Positions 8,710 through 17,607 of a DNA stretch of 35,616 nucleotides are shown piece after piece; the first letter of the stretch is position 1; each line of letters begins with the position of its first letter. The translations under genes and the position numbers were made by a program. The notes beneath the pieces were generated by a model. That model saw only the letters and a list, made by a program, of their open reading frames with translations, did no database searches and was not told the origin of the DNA. The stretch comes from Bifidobacterium breve (GTDB lineage: Bacteria > Actinomycetota > Actinomycetes > S36-B12), in NCBI GenBank assembly GCA_945861775.1, contig CAMAVT010000005.1:1-35616 (forward strand), written 5' to 3'.

Positions 8710-10878
8710 TTGTCTCATACCAACTCGTTTGGAGCCACCGTGCAACCGTATCGATTCAGTGTCGAACGCAGTAACCGTCTGTCAGTGCTGCTCCATCTCG
8801 CCTTGGCCGTGCTTCTCGTGGGTGGTTGGGCCGCGGTGGCCTTAGGCCTGCCAGTTCAGGCAGTGTCAATTGTTGCTGAGGACGAGACGGAGGAAGCTCC
8901 GGCCGAGGAGACGGAAGAAGCTCCGGCCGAGGAAACGGAAGAAGCTCCGGCCGAGGAAGAAGAGGAAGCGGCTACAGAGGAAGAAGAGGAAGCGGCTACT
9001 GAGGAAGAAGAGGAAGCGGCTGCGGACGAAGAGGATGAGTTTGGTACGGAAGAGGATGAGGATGAGTTTGGCACGGATGAAGATGAGTTTGGTACCGAAG
9101 AAGACGCAGGTGTTGAAGACGCTGGTGTTGAAGACGCTGGTGTTGAAGAAGGAAACCCAGTTTCTGCTACTTGGTCCCTAAATATTTCTGCCAAAATAGG
9201 CGCTCAAGTTAGTGGCTCAGCGGTCGACGCACAGGCAAGTGGATTGCTACCGGGGAGTCGCGCCGTTGTGTTGGTGTTTTCTACCCCGCAAGTTATCGGT
9301 GAGGGTACAGCTGATGCCGATGGCAACTTGTCGATTTCTGCGACCTTGCCGGATGACCTACCACCTGGCGAACACACTGTTGTATTGCAGGCGGTTGACG
9401 CAACCGGTGCACCTACCGAAATAGCAACAGGTATTTCGATCTCAGAGGACGGCACGTTGGCTGCTGTCACCCCGGATGTTTCCACTGAGGGGTTGGAGAT
9501 ACCGGTAATTTCAAGTAATCCCAAAGTTCCTGCGTACCCAGCGGTGGAGCCACTTGATGCGCCAGCTGTGGTGGCCGCGATTTCTGTTGCGGCCCTGACT
9601 ATCGCGACGGTCGCGGGGGTCGGCGCAGGCATGGGCGGCGGGAGTAGTCGTCCGGTTGACGTTGCAGGTGTTAGCAAAGGTCCAAGTGGAGAAGGCGTTG
9701 ACATCGCCGTTCGCAGTCGAATCGACGATTTAGACGAAATCGATGCGCCGGATTTGCCGGTACGATCAGCGGCGGTACTAGCACTTGCCGGGGTAGGTGG
9801 CTCGGTGGCCAAATTCAGTCCACTTCTGAGCCGAACTTTGAACGATGCGGCGCCAGTTCGTGCTTTCGCCGGAGGGTTCAGTCTGATCTTGCCGTTGGCA
9901 GCGTTGCTGCTGGGTATTTTTGCCGCCATTAGTGTCGGTGGGCGGGCGGAGCCGGCGATCCTTGCACTGATGATCCCTCTTCTTGTAATTGGTGTCTTTG
10001 ATGCGTTTGCTGGGTTGATCGGAGCGCTTGCATTTGCCGTGTCGGTAGCACTGGCCGGCGGAATCGTCAATGCATCCAGCGTGCGCACCTTGATCGGTGT
10101 TGGCTTGATCATGGTTGGCCCGGGGTTGATCGCCGGGAGTTTCCGCGATATTCGTCGCCGTTGGGCAACGGGGCCAGATGCGTCGTGGGAGCGCCTCACC
10201 GATCTATTTGTGGTTCCACTGATCGGCGCCTGGATCACCATTGCCGTAGTTTCGGCGTTACCCGACTTAGGTGCCATTGACTTCCCGATTGCCGAGCAAG
10301 CGAGACTCCTTGGATTGGTTGCGCTGATTGCCTTGGTTGCGAAAGTTCTGCTCGAGCAGGCCGCGGCCCGCAAGGTGCCGGCGCGGATGACGGCACTGAC
10401 ACCTACCGGTGTCTCGGAGCCGGGTACCACCCAACTGGTGTCATCGGCCTTGGTACGCACCGGGGCGTTCTTGTTTATCTCCGCGGCCTTCGTTGGCAAT
10501 GTGTGGCAATTATGGGTTGCAGCCCTGTTATTCCTGCTGCCTTCGTTGCTTTCGATGCTCGCGCATCGTTTCAAGAATTTCCCGGCATTGTGGCAGGCGA
10601 TTCCTGAAGGTGTGCCCTTATTCGCTGTCATGCTTGCGTTTGGTTTGGTTGTTACTGCCATCTTGAAAACTCTCTTAGGTAACGTTCCTAACCTTGCACA
10701 ATTGACCTTTCTTTGGATGGCCGTACCAGGTTTTGCGCTCGCACTTCTCGGATTATTTGGGCAGGAACCCAAAGAAGGTGACACGCGCTGGTACAGCAGG
10801 CCGTCAATGACCAAGGTCTATCGAATTGGTGGCGTGGTTATGTTAATCATCGCGGTAGTCCTGGCTGTCGGTGTTTAG
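8710..10878 (+). CDS. Membrane protein: N-terminal TM, acidic repeat linker, small beta-rich domain, C-terminal multi-TM region
   Basis: 722-aa ORF with TTG start (start uncertain). TM near residues 25-50, acidic low-complexity residues 57-148, then 'VSGSAVDAQASGLLPGSRAVVLVFSTP...', then many hydrophobic helices. Confidence 0.75.
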   Translation: MSHTNSFGATVQPYRFSVERSNRLSVLLHLALAVLLVGGWAAVALGLPVQAVSIVAEDETEEAPAEETEEAPAEETEEAPAEEEEEAATEEEEEAATEEEEEAAADEEDEFGTEEDEDEFGTDEDEFGTEEDAGVEDAGVEDAGVEEGNPVSATWSLNISAKIGAQVSGSAVDAQASGLLPGSRAVVLVFSTPQVIGEGTADADGNLSISATLPDDLPPGEHTVVLQAVDATGAPTEIATGISISEDGTLAAVTPDVSTEGLEIPVISSNPKVPAYPAVEPLDAPAVVAAISVAALTIATVAGVGAGMGGGSSRPVDVAGVSKGPSGEGVDIAVRSRIDDLDEIDAPDLPVRSAAVLALAGVGGSVAKFSPLLSRTLNDAAPVRAFAGGFSLILPLAALLLGIFAAISVGGRAEPAILALMIPLLVIGVFDAFAGLIGALAFAVSVALAGGIVNASSVRTLIGVGLIMVGPGLIAGSFRDIRRRWATGPDASWERLTDLFVVPLIGAWITIAVVSALPDLGAIDFPIAEQARLLGLVALIALVAKVLLEQAAARKVPARMTALTPTGVSEPGTTQLVSSALVRTGAFLFISAAFVGNVWQLWVAALLFLLPSLLSMLAHRFKNFPALWQAIPEGVPLFAVMLAFGLVVTAILKTLLGNVPNLAQLTFLWMAVPGFALALLGLFGQEPKEGDTRWYSRPSMTKVYRIGGVVMLIIAVVLAVGV
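8878..9153 (+). repeat. In-frame low-complexity acidic repeat tract (ETEEAPAE x3, EEEEEAAT-type x3, DEFGTEED-type x3, AGVED x3)
   Basis: Read directly from the DNA and translation; the first two unit types are 24 nt, the last is 15 nt. Confidence 0.95.
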
Positions 10879-10901
10879 CTCAACTCGCTATCGGTAATGC
10901 A

Positions 10902-11252
10902 CTATGCGAAAGACGAGTAGATCACGTACACCTGAGTGACAACAACGACCGCGGTTACGATTCCCGCGATCACCATCGCGGCCGTAGCTAGACCTGCACC
11001 CTCTGTCGGCGTTGACTTGGCTGCCGCACGCGACTTGGTGCCCATGATGAGGGCTAGGACAGGCACGGCTAACACGAAAAGTCCGATCAGGATCAGGACA
11101 ACGACCGAAATGATTTTGACCCAGAGCGGATTAGCTGATTCGTAGGTGATCATCGCAACACCAAATAAAGCGGTGAACTCAATGAAGAGCAAGATCGGGG
11201 TAAGGATCACGCTGACCAAAGCCAGAACGAAAGAAGTAACAGGACTCTTCAC
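10902..11252 (-). CDS. Small DUF4190-like membrane protein
   Basis: 116 aa with three hydrophobic helices and 'PVLALIMGTKSRAAAK...GLATAAMVIAGIVTAV'. Confidence 0.55.
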   Translation of the reverse strand: MKSPVTSFVLALVSVILTPILLFIEFTALFGVAMITYESANPLWVKIISVVVLILIGLFVLAVPVLALIMGTKSRAAAKSTPTEGAGLATAAMVIAGIVTAVVVVTQVYVIYSSFA

Positions 11253-11372
11253 ACTAACCGCCTCCGAGTAGGTCGCTTAGGACCAAGGATAGTGCGGGGA
11301 AAGCCACCCTTTTACGTAATGCATAAATCCGGGCCGCAGGGAATCTAGCGGCTGCGTGAACTGACTAATGCT

Positions 11373-12638
11373 CTACCACTGGGTGGGGTAGATTCCGTCG
11401 GTTGCCACTGCCCATTGGTACCCATCCGGTGCAACGACGACGGGCAATGTGCTGCCGAGCAGTTCGTAGAGTCCTGGGTTTTTGTCCTGAGAGATGGCAG
11501 CCCCATTTGCAGGGACGAATATGGACGGAAGTGGCTGGGATGTAGTGAAAAGACGGAACTCGCCCGTATAGGTATCCTCATAGCTGTTGGTGTTGGCCCA
11601 GGCGGCCGGCCAAGTGGAAGGAATAGCGTAGGCCGTGAACCCCTTCCCCATATAGGAACTAATGGTCGTATCGATCCGCGCGCCAGCCCCGGTCATCTCG
11701 CCGCGGAAGTAGCCCCCGGTCACCGCAGAGAGGTAGATTTCACCCGGGAAGACAGTCTCGACGGGCACATTCGGGTAAATGCCAAGGATTGCCACCGAAC
11801 ACTGAAGGCACTGACCGTCCCCGTTCTTACCAGTACGCACACCTGCCCAAGGTCCGGTCACCCGGGGAAGCGCGAAGGTGGACCTTTCGTCCCCACCCCA
11901 ACTGGCGCCAAGCAGAGAGAAGAGCGCCTGGTTGTCCCTGATAGACACATTTTGGCCCTCGGCTCGCGCGTATTGCTTTGGCATGTCCGAGATTGCGCCG
12001 AGTCCGATGCTCCCCATCCATGGGTCGGCCCCGGCTGTCGATGCGCCAACATTCCTGCAGGGGCAGCCGCGACTGTCAATCACACCTTTCGCCATCCGAG
12101 TTCGGCATGTCGTCGCTGATTGCAGGGAGGGATCCAGAGCATCGAATCCCGTCGATGCACCGGTGAGGTCCGTTCCCTTCCAGATCGCACCCGCGATGTT
12201 CGCGCCTGTGAGTCGGGCATTGGAAAGGTTGGCAGCGGAGAAATTCGTTCCGATGAGCTGCGCGCCGATCAGCGAGATTCCAGAAAGGTCTAGGCCGCTG
12301 AGATCCATCCCGGCGAGATCGGCACCGTCGCACATCGCACCGGGTTTCAATGGGCACTTCGTTGCCCCGGGGGACGCGATGGGCGAGGGAATGGCGGTCT
12401 CAGCCGATGACGAGGTCGAAACTGAAGGTGTCGCCGCAGGTGACGACGACTCAACGGTTGACGGAGCTACTGAATCGTCAATAGATTTCGACGGTATCGA
12501 ACCCTTGACCGTCCCGCTCTCGGCACCGATTGGATTATTCACAGAAACCCCAGCTTCATTATTTCCGGAAGAAGTCCAGCTACATGCGGTGAGGACCAGT
12601 CCAGCGATCAAGACTTGGCTGAAGAGTGTTGCCTTCAC
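11373..12638 (-). CDS. Lipoprotein with pentapeptide repeats and tail-collar-like modules
   Basis: ORF 11373..12752 with likely GTG start at 12638 (VKATLFSQVLIAGLVLTACSW). Pentapeptides 'CDGADLAGMDLSGLDLSGISLIGAQLIGTNFSAANLSNARLTGANIAGA'. Collar-like 'QNVSIRDNQALFSLLGASWGGDERSTFALPRV' and 'ANGAAISQDKNPGLYELLGSTLP'. Confidence 0.7.
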   Translation of the reverse strand: MKATLFSQVLIAGLVLTACSWTSSGNNEAGVSVNNPIGAESGTVKGSIPSKSIDDSVAPSTVESSSPAATPSVSTSSSAETAIPSPIASPGATKCPLKPGAMCDGADLAGMDLSGLDLSGISLIGAQLIGTNFSAANLSNARLTGANIAGAIWKGTDLTGASTGFDALDPSLQSATTCRTRMAKGVIDSRGCPCRNVGASTAGADPWMGSIGLGAISDMPKQYARAEGQNVSIRDNQALFSLLGASWGGDERSTFALPRVTGPWAGVRTGKNGDGQCLQCSVAILGIYPNVPVETVFPGEIYLSAVTGGYFRGEMTGAGARIDTTISSYMGKGFTAYAIPSTWPAAWANTNSYEDTYTGEFRLFTTSQPLPSIFVPANGAAISQDKNPGLYELLGSTLPVVVAPDGYQWAVATDGIYPTQW

Positions 12639-13086
12639 ACCTGCTCCTGTCCCAGCCAAATTGGCTGATTGAATAATTTGGAGGCGACACTGACCGTTGC
12701 GGTTCTTTCTTCGCAGTGTACTTGCTTGATCATCTAGATGTTGTAGCCTCATTAAGGATTAAGGGGAGTCCCATGCCAGTCAAAGGCGAGTACGAAGCAA
12801 GCACAGCTCAGGCGATGCCCCATTGAGCTGCACCTGTTTCAGTGATGTGGTGCGACTTATCCGGTGGAGTTATTCTCCGTTAACTCCAAACCCGTGAATA
12901 TGAGCCGCGGGTCATATCCAGGGAGGCACTTTCGGCTCAGGGTCTAGCGGGCGATTTTTCTGTGACGACTGTTGCCCTCGCAATTGCGCCACGCCAAATA
13001 ATTCGGCTGACTCGCTGCGGAAAAGTACAAGATGCCTTAGATTTGATCAAGCGTACTAAGGTTATAATTCAACTTCGAACAAAGGA

Positions 13087-13425
13087 TTGTCCGTGAAGGT
13101 TATTCGGTTAAGTGCAGCATCGGTTTTAATCATTGGTCTTACAAGTCTTATCGGGCTCGCTGCCCCTGCACAAGCGTTGCAGCCTTCGGCGACGAATAAG
13201 CAAAATGCCGTGGCAAAACTCGTTTACGAGGCGTTCGAGGAAAGTTTGGCTGAGGATCCAAAGACATTCGAAGACATCTGCACGTTGTTCGAGATTAATC
13301 CCAAGTCAGTTCTGGGCTTGTTCATGGGACAAAAAGAGATAACGGACGCAACTAAAATGATCGGCGCCTCGAAGAAAGATTTTCGAGCGGGGATCAATAT
13401 CGCACTCAAGAAGGTTTGCGCCTGA
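13087..13425 (+). CDS. Small secreted protein of unknown function
   Basis: 112 aa; signal peptide ending 'AAPAQALQ'; TTG or GTG start. Confidence 0.5.
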   Translation: MSVKVIRLSAASVLIIGLTSLIGLAAPAQALQPSATNKQNAVAKLVYEAFEESLAEDPKTFEDICTLFEINPKSVLGLFMGQKEITDATKMIGASKKDFRAGINIALKKVCA

Positions 13426-13768
13426 CCTGAATTTCCTTGAAAGAAACTAGTACCTGATTCGTGGATCAAGAGCGGGCCAGGAAGTAGTTCGCCCTGTCAT
13501 TTCAATTAATTGCTCATCGCTCACCCGAGAAAAACCATTATTTTGTGTCACAATGACAGAAATTGATGGGGGTTGTTGCGTCGGAAAAACTGACTTTTGG
13601 TGAAATCACTCAGAGGGAGCTTCGATGGCTTGGGGCTGGATCACTTCCCAGTCGTGGCCACATTGGGATCTTGACATTACTAGTGTTGAACTCTCAAATA
13701 GGAGAACTAAATCCTCACTATTGGGCTACGACGAATTGCAAGCGTGGAATCCTGAACACCCGCGCATG

Positions 13769-13834
13769 ACGGTCGGATCGGTTGCGAGTGCAATCGCGCA
13801 CCACTCGAAAAGCCCGATTCTGCTGGTGCGTGAT
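13769..13834 (+). pseudogene. Possible universal stress protein C-terminal remnant
   Basis: 'VGSVASAIAHHSKSPILLVRD' resembles the C-terminal G-S-V/T-x-x-A-h-x-H-x-x-x-P-h-L-h-V-R end of UspA proteins. The sequence upstream in frame does not look like the rest of that fold. Confidence 0.4.
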
Positions 13835-14039
13835 CGGAGCGAGGACGAAGAAACAGTCTGAGGGTGCCTAGTTTCACAAGGCAATTCCAGTGAGAACAAC
13901 GGAGGTTCGAATTCTTATGGGCTCGCTTCCCGCTAGGTCTACAAAAAAGTGGGAGTCGTCACCAGGTAATTCCCTGAACTCGTTTGTTGGCAAATTTTCA
14001 AATCTGTGAACGAAAGCTAAGTACTTTCGTAGATTAACG

Positions 14040-14058
14040 TGTCCCGCTTGACGGGAAG
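14040..14058 (+). promoter_or_regulatory. Candidate IclR-type operator C (TGTCCCGC-TTG-ACGGGAAG)
   Basis: Imperfect inverted repeat upstream of the aldehyde dehydrogenase; contains the reverse complement of GCGGGACA. Confidence 0.45.
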
Positions 14059-14069
14059 ACCTAAGTGTT

Positions 14070-14088
14070 TGATTCGCATAGCGGGACA
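14070..14088 (+). promoter_or_regulatory. Candidate IclR-type operator D (TGATTCGC-ATA-GCGGGACA)
   Basis: Exact GCGGGACA half-site, 30 bp from site C. Confidence 0.45.
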
Positions 14089-14107
14089 TACACGGCAGAC
14101 TTAGCAG

Positions 14108-15538
14108 ATGGACGTTTTTGAACATGTGATCGCTGGCAAGGAAGTGCCCTCAATTGATGGCGCCACAATGCCAGATATTGACCCGTACACACAGGAGCAG
14201 TGGGCAACCGTTGCACTGGGTAGTGCAGCCGATGCGGACCTAGCTGTTGCAGCGGCGCGCGAGGCGTTTGACCATGGGCCTTGGCCACGGATGGGATATG
14301 AAAAGCGCCAGAAAATCTTGCACCGGCTGGCTGACTTGATGGATGAGCACGCCCAAGAATTGGCCCTTGCCGATACGCGGGATATGGGCAAGCCGGTAAC
14401 TCAGGCGCTACATGACGTCGAGCGAAGTTCATGGAATGTCAGATTCTTTGCGGATCATGCCCGCTTAAGCATGGCCGACACATACCCGATGGATTCAGGT
14501 CATCACGCATACTCGGTCCACGACCCCGCTGGTGTTGTTGTTGCCATCGCGCCGTGGAATTTTCCATTAATGATGAGTACATGGAAAGTCGCCCCTGCGT
14601 TGGCGTGGGGCAACACCGTGGTGTTGAAACCGGCTGAGGACACACCCGCGTCAGCCACCATTTGGGCGAGGTTGGCGCTCGAAGCGGGCGTTCCCGAGGG
14701 TGTCTTAAACGTTGTTCACGGATTCGGACCGAATTCCGTTGGTGAGGCACTGACACGTAACCCGGCTGTCGATCGAATTACCTTCACTGGTGAATCCTCA
14801 ACAGGGCGAATCATTAGCGCGGCAGCGGCCGCGAACCTTATTCCGGTCAGTTTGGAGTTGGGCGGTAAAGGTGCCAACATTGTTTTCGATGACGCGGAGA
14901 TGGACAATGCCGTCAGATGGGCGGTGCAGGCAATTTTTCGAAACGCTGGTCAAGTCTGTTTGGCGGGCAGCCGGCTTTACGTTCAAAATGGAATTTACGA
15001 TGAATTCATGCGAAGGTACAAAATAGCGGCGGAGTCCATGAAAGTCGGTGATCCGAAGGATCCCACAACGGAATTTGGGCCACTGGCAAGTTCTGTGCAC
15101 CACGACAAAGTGACAAGTTACTTCGACACGATTGCGGTCGATGGCGGTCGAATCCTGACAGGCGGTTCTGGGAATGGTCTCTTTGTGAATCCGACGATTA
15201 TTGTTGATGCCCCCGCAACGGCACGCGTTTGCACAGAGGAAATATTTGGCCCGGTTGTTGCCGTCCAGCGTTTCGATAACGAAGAAGATGTAGTTTCTGC
15301 TGCAAATGCAACGCCATATGGACTCAACGCCATGGTGTTCACGGAAAACTTAAGTCGAGCCCACCGGGTGGCGGAAAATTTGAAAGCAGGAACCGTGTGG
15401 GTGAACTGCTTTTTTATCCGTGATTTGCGCGCCCCATTCGGCGGTATTGGTGACTCAGGAGTGGGCCGCGAGGGCGGAAACTTTAGCCGCGAGTTTTTCA
15501 CCGAGCCAAAAGCTGTAGTTATGCAAATTACACGTTGA
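14108..15538 (+). CDS. 2-Hydroxymuconic semialdehyde dehydrogenase-like aldehyde dehydrogenase
   Basis: ALDH motifs 'APWNFPLMMSTWKVAPALAWGNTVVLKPAEDTP', 'ITFTGESSTGR', 'LELGGKGANIVFDDA', 'NAGQVCLAGSRLYV' (catalytic Cys), 'EEIFGPVV'. Pathway context of a meta-cleavage cluster. Confidence 0.85.
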   Translation: MDVFEHVIAGKEVPSIDGATMPDIDPYTQEQWATVALGSAADADLAVAAAREAFDHGPWPRMGYEKRQKILHRLADLMDEHAQELALADTRDMGKPVTQALHDVERSSWNVRFFADHARLSMADTYPMDSGHHAYSVHDPAGVVVAIAPWNFPLMMSTWKVAPALAWGNTVVLKPAEDTPASATIWARLALEAGVPEGVLNVVHGFGPNSVGEALTRNPAVDRITFTGESSTGRIISAAAAANLIPVSLELGGKGANIVFDDAEMDNAVRWAVQAIFRNAGQVCLAGSRLYVQNGIYDEFMRRYKIAAESMKVGDPKDPTTEFGPLASSVHHDKVTSYFDTIAVDGGRILTGGSGNGLFVNPTIIVDAPATARVCTEEIFGPVVAVQRFDNEEDVVSAANATPYGLNAMVFTENLSRAHRVAENLKAGTVWVNCFFIRDLRAPFGGIGDSGVGREGGNFSREFFTEPKAVVMQITR

Positions 15539-16184
15539 GGTGTTCGGCGGCTTGATCGAATACCCTTCCAGGGTTTGTCACTTCAAGGAGAAGGCTCATT
15601 AATCCGGCTTCCGCGCCACCCTTCACGTATGTGGGGTTGTCGTCAATAAAAACAATCTCAGAAGCTGAAAGTCCCATTGCCTCAATTGCAATGTTGTAAG
15701 CACGAATGTCTGGTTTGCGGATCTCAATTTCTGACGAATCAATGATTATGTCAAACAGGGGGAACCACTCTTGTGATTCAACCCAGTTGCGACCTTGGAA
15801 GTCCATTAACTCGTTTGTGAGAATCCCTAAGCGAATCCCAGCATCCTTGACTCGATGAACCAGATCCAATGCTTCGGGTCGAATGATCTCCAGCCCCGGT
15901 GTTTGGAACATGGCGCGCATGATCGTTGGGTGACCGTCGAGAGGTGCACCGTTTGCCTGCGCTTTAGCCGCAAAGTCCAACCAATACTCCCTTTCGGTGG
16001 CCTCGCCTTCGAGGTACCGCGTCCAGCGTTGATCTTTATCAGGATCAAGTGGACCTCGGCCTACAACGGTGCCTGCGGGTAATCCGCGGGCAATTTCGTA
16101 GTCGTCCGCGATTTCCCACGCTGATTTAAAGAAGACGACACCGACATCAAGGAGTAGGCCTTTGGCATATTGGGAGTTGTTCAC
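15528..16184 (-). CDS. HAD-superfamily hydrolase
   Basis: 218 aa: 'LLLDVGVVFF' (motif I, DxG form), 'LGILTNELMDF' (motif II), 'IRKPDIRAYNIA' (motif III), 'IVFIDDNPTYV' (motif IV). Confidence 0.75.
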   Translation of the reverse strand: MNNSQYAKGLLLDVGVVFFKSAWEIADDYEIARGLPAGTVVGRGPLDPDKDQRWTRYLEGEATEREYWLDFAAKAQANGAPLDGHPTIMRAMFQTPGLEIIRPEALDLVHRVKDAGIRLGILTNELMDFQGRNWVESQEWFPLFDIIIDSSEIEIRKPDIRAYNIAIEAMGLSASEIVFIDDNPTYVKGGAEAGLMSLLLEVTNPGRVFDQAAEHLNV

Positions 16185-16567
16185 AGGGAAACCTCATCTC
16201 TTACGTCCTCGCCGCGAGCGCTTGCGAGTAAAATTTCACGCAGACTTTTTGCAGTGGTGGGTTCGGGCAGGTCAATTTCAATCCATCCAGCACGAACTTG
16301 AGTGGGATAGGTAGTAAGAACGGTATTAGGGTCACCTTGTTTTTGCCCTGTTGCTAGATCGAACCGCCAGAAGTGACCCGGGCAGGTGATACACCCTTCT
16401 TTGGCTACCCCGCCGCTCAATAACGTTCCATTGTGTGGGCACACGTTGGTTACAGCATGGAGTTCACCGTCTGTGCGCGAGACCAGAACATGGCGTGCGT
16501 CAACGCGGATACCAATAAATGAGTTGTCAGTTAATTCTGCATTCCGCAGGGCTTGGTGCCATGGCAT
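16181..16567 (-). CDS. Rieske [2Fe-2S] ferredoxin
   Basis: 128 aa with 'NVCPHNGTLLSGG...CITCPGHFWRFDLATGQ', i.e. the CxH...CxxH cluster ligands. Confidence 0.85.
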   Translation of the reverse strand: MPWHQALRNAELTDNSFIGIRVDARHVLVSRTDGELHAVTNVCPHNGTLLSGGVAKEGCITCPGHFWRFDLATGQKQGDPNTVLTTYPTQVRAGWIEIDLPEPTTAKSLREILLASARGEDVRDEVSL

Positions 16568-16576
16568 TGCGCGAGC

Positions 16577-16771
16577 CTATGAAGGGCGTAACTCAGAAAT
16601 GGGTTCGCCACCGATCGCCCATTCGTCTGCGGTGACTTCATAGATCGCCACCCGAATTCGCTGTGGATCCCCGCCAAGTGCGTCCGCAGCAGCTTCGGTG
16701 AGTTTACGCATGAGGTCATGCTTTTGTGCGATCGTTCGACCCTGAAGAATGGTCACCTGGATAAATGGCAT
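16577..16771 (-). CDS. 4-Oxalocrotonate tautomerase family protein
   Basis: 64 aa starting MPFIQVTILQGRTIAQKHDLMRKLTEAAADALG; Pro1 after Met removal; typical size. Confidence 0.85.
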   Translation of the reverse strand: MPFIQVTILQGRTIAQKHDLMRKLTEAAADALGGDPQRIRVAIYEVTADEWAIGGEPISELRPS

Positions 16772-16821
16772 TGGATACCTTTCGCTGGGATTAATTGTTT
16801 ATCGAATCATGAGAGTGCGTG

Positions 16822-17607
16822 CTAAATGCAGGAAACTTCAATTGAACCGAGTTGATCAAATCGAGCGGTGATGCTGTCGCCGGGTTCAACGGCGACCGCT
16901 TCGGTCAGTGCGCCAGAAAGCACAATGTGCCCTGCCTTTAATCCTTCGCCGCGAGCCGCTAGTTTGCGAACCAACCACGCAACACTGGCTGCTGGGTGAC
17001 CAAGGACTGCGGCACCAGAAGCAGTGGCAACCAACTTCCCGTTCTTTTCAAATGTGCAACCAAGTGTTCGAAGATCTAGTGAATCGATGCCCACAACCAC
17101 GCCTCCGAGGGTGAATCCAGCGGAGGAGGAATTATCGGCCGCGACATCGGGCAATGTGAATGAATATCCGGCAAAACGTGAATCAAGGATGTCCACTGCA
17201 GCGAATACAAACTGAGTGGCCGCCAAAACGTGGACGGCTGAGATATGAATACCGGACAAATCTTCACCGAGAATAAATGCGATCTCTGGTTCGCAACGAG
17301 GCTGAATAAATTTATTGCAGACTAGTGGAGCGCCCGTGTCAATCTGCATGTCATTGGTGAGCCAACCGTATAGCGGTTCGGAAACATTCATTTGCTTTTG
17401 CTTTGCGACACTTGTCAATCCAAGTTTTGCACCAACAACAACATTGCCCTGATCGATTCTTGCCTGTACCACTTCAGCTTGAATGTCGTAGGCGGCATCA
17501 ACCGTGAGATCGGGAAAGTCACCGGTTAACGCTGTGGTGGCGACTCGGTTTGCAGCGGCATCAATGAGGCGCTGAGCTTGGGGTGTGGGTGTTCTCGAGC
17601 TTGTCAT
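16822..17607 (-). CDS. 4-Oxalocrotonate (2-oxo-3-hexenedioate) decarboxylase-like
   Basis: 'GAKLGLTSVAKQKQMNVSEPLYGWLTNDM', 'EPEIAFILG', 'VLAATQFVFAAVDILDSRFAGYSFTLPDVAADNSSSAGF', which resembles the DmpH/XylI side of the MhpD superfamily. Confidence 0.8.
   Translation of the reverse strand: MTSSRTPTPQAQRLIDAAANRVATTALTGDFPDLTVDAAYDIQAEVVQARIDQGNVVVGAKLGLTSVAKQKQMNVSEPLYGWLTNDMQIDTGAPLVCNKFIQPRCEPEIAFILGEDLSGIHISAVHVLAATQFVFAAVDILDSRFAGYSFTLPDVAADNSSSAGFTLGGVVVGIDSLDLRTLGCTFEKNGKLVATASGAAVLGHPAASVAWLVRKLAARGEGLKAGHIVLSGALTEAVAVEPGDSITARFDQLGSIEVSCI

Noticed and set aside
8856-9194. Minus-strand Ser-rich ORF (112 aa) and plus-strand Lys/Arg-rich ORF 8870..9181
   Set aside because: Both are frame shadows of the acidic GAG/GAA-rich repeat tract of the real plus-strand gene.
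9204-10814. Long antisense ORF of 536 aa
   Set aside because: Lies antisense to the well-supported membrane protein gene. Composition is Ala/Thr/Ser/Pro/Asn-rich, no hydrophobic core or known motif; typical of antisense open frames in GC-biased genes.
11878-12672. 264-aa plus-strand ORF
   Set aside because: Antisense to the pentapeptide/tail-collar lipoprotein, whose lipobox and repeats support the minus strand.
13563-13769. 68-aa plus-strand ORF
   Set aside because: No signal peptide, motif or convincing start; overlaps the frame holding the Usp-like tail.
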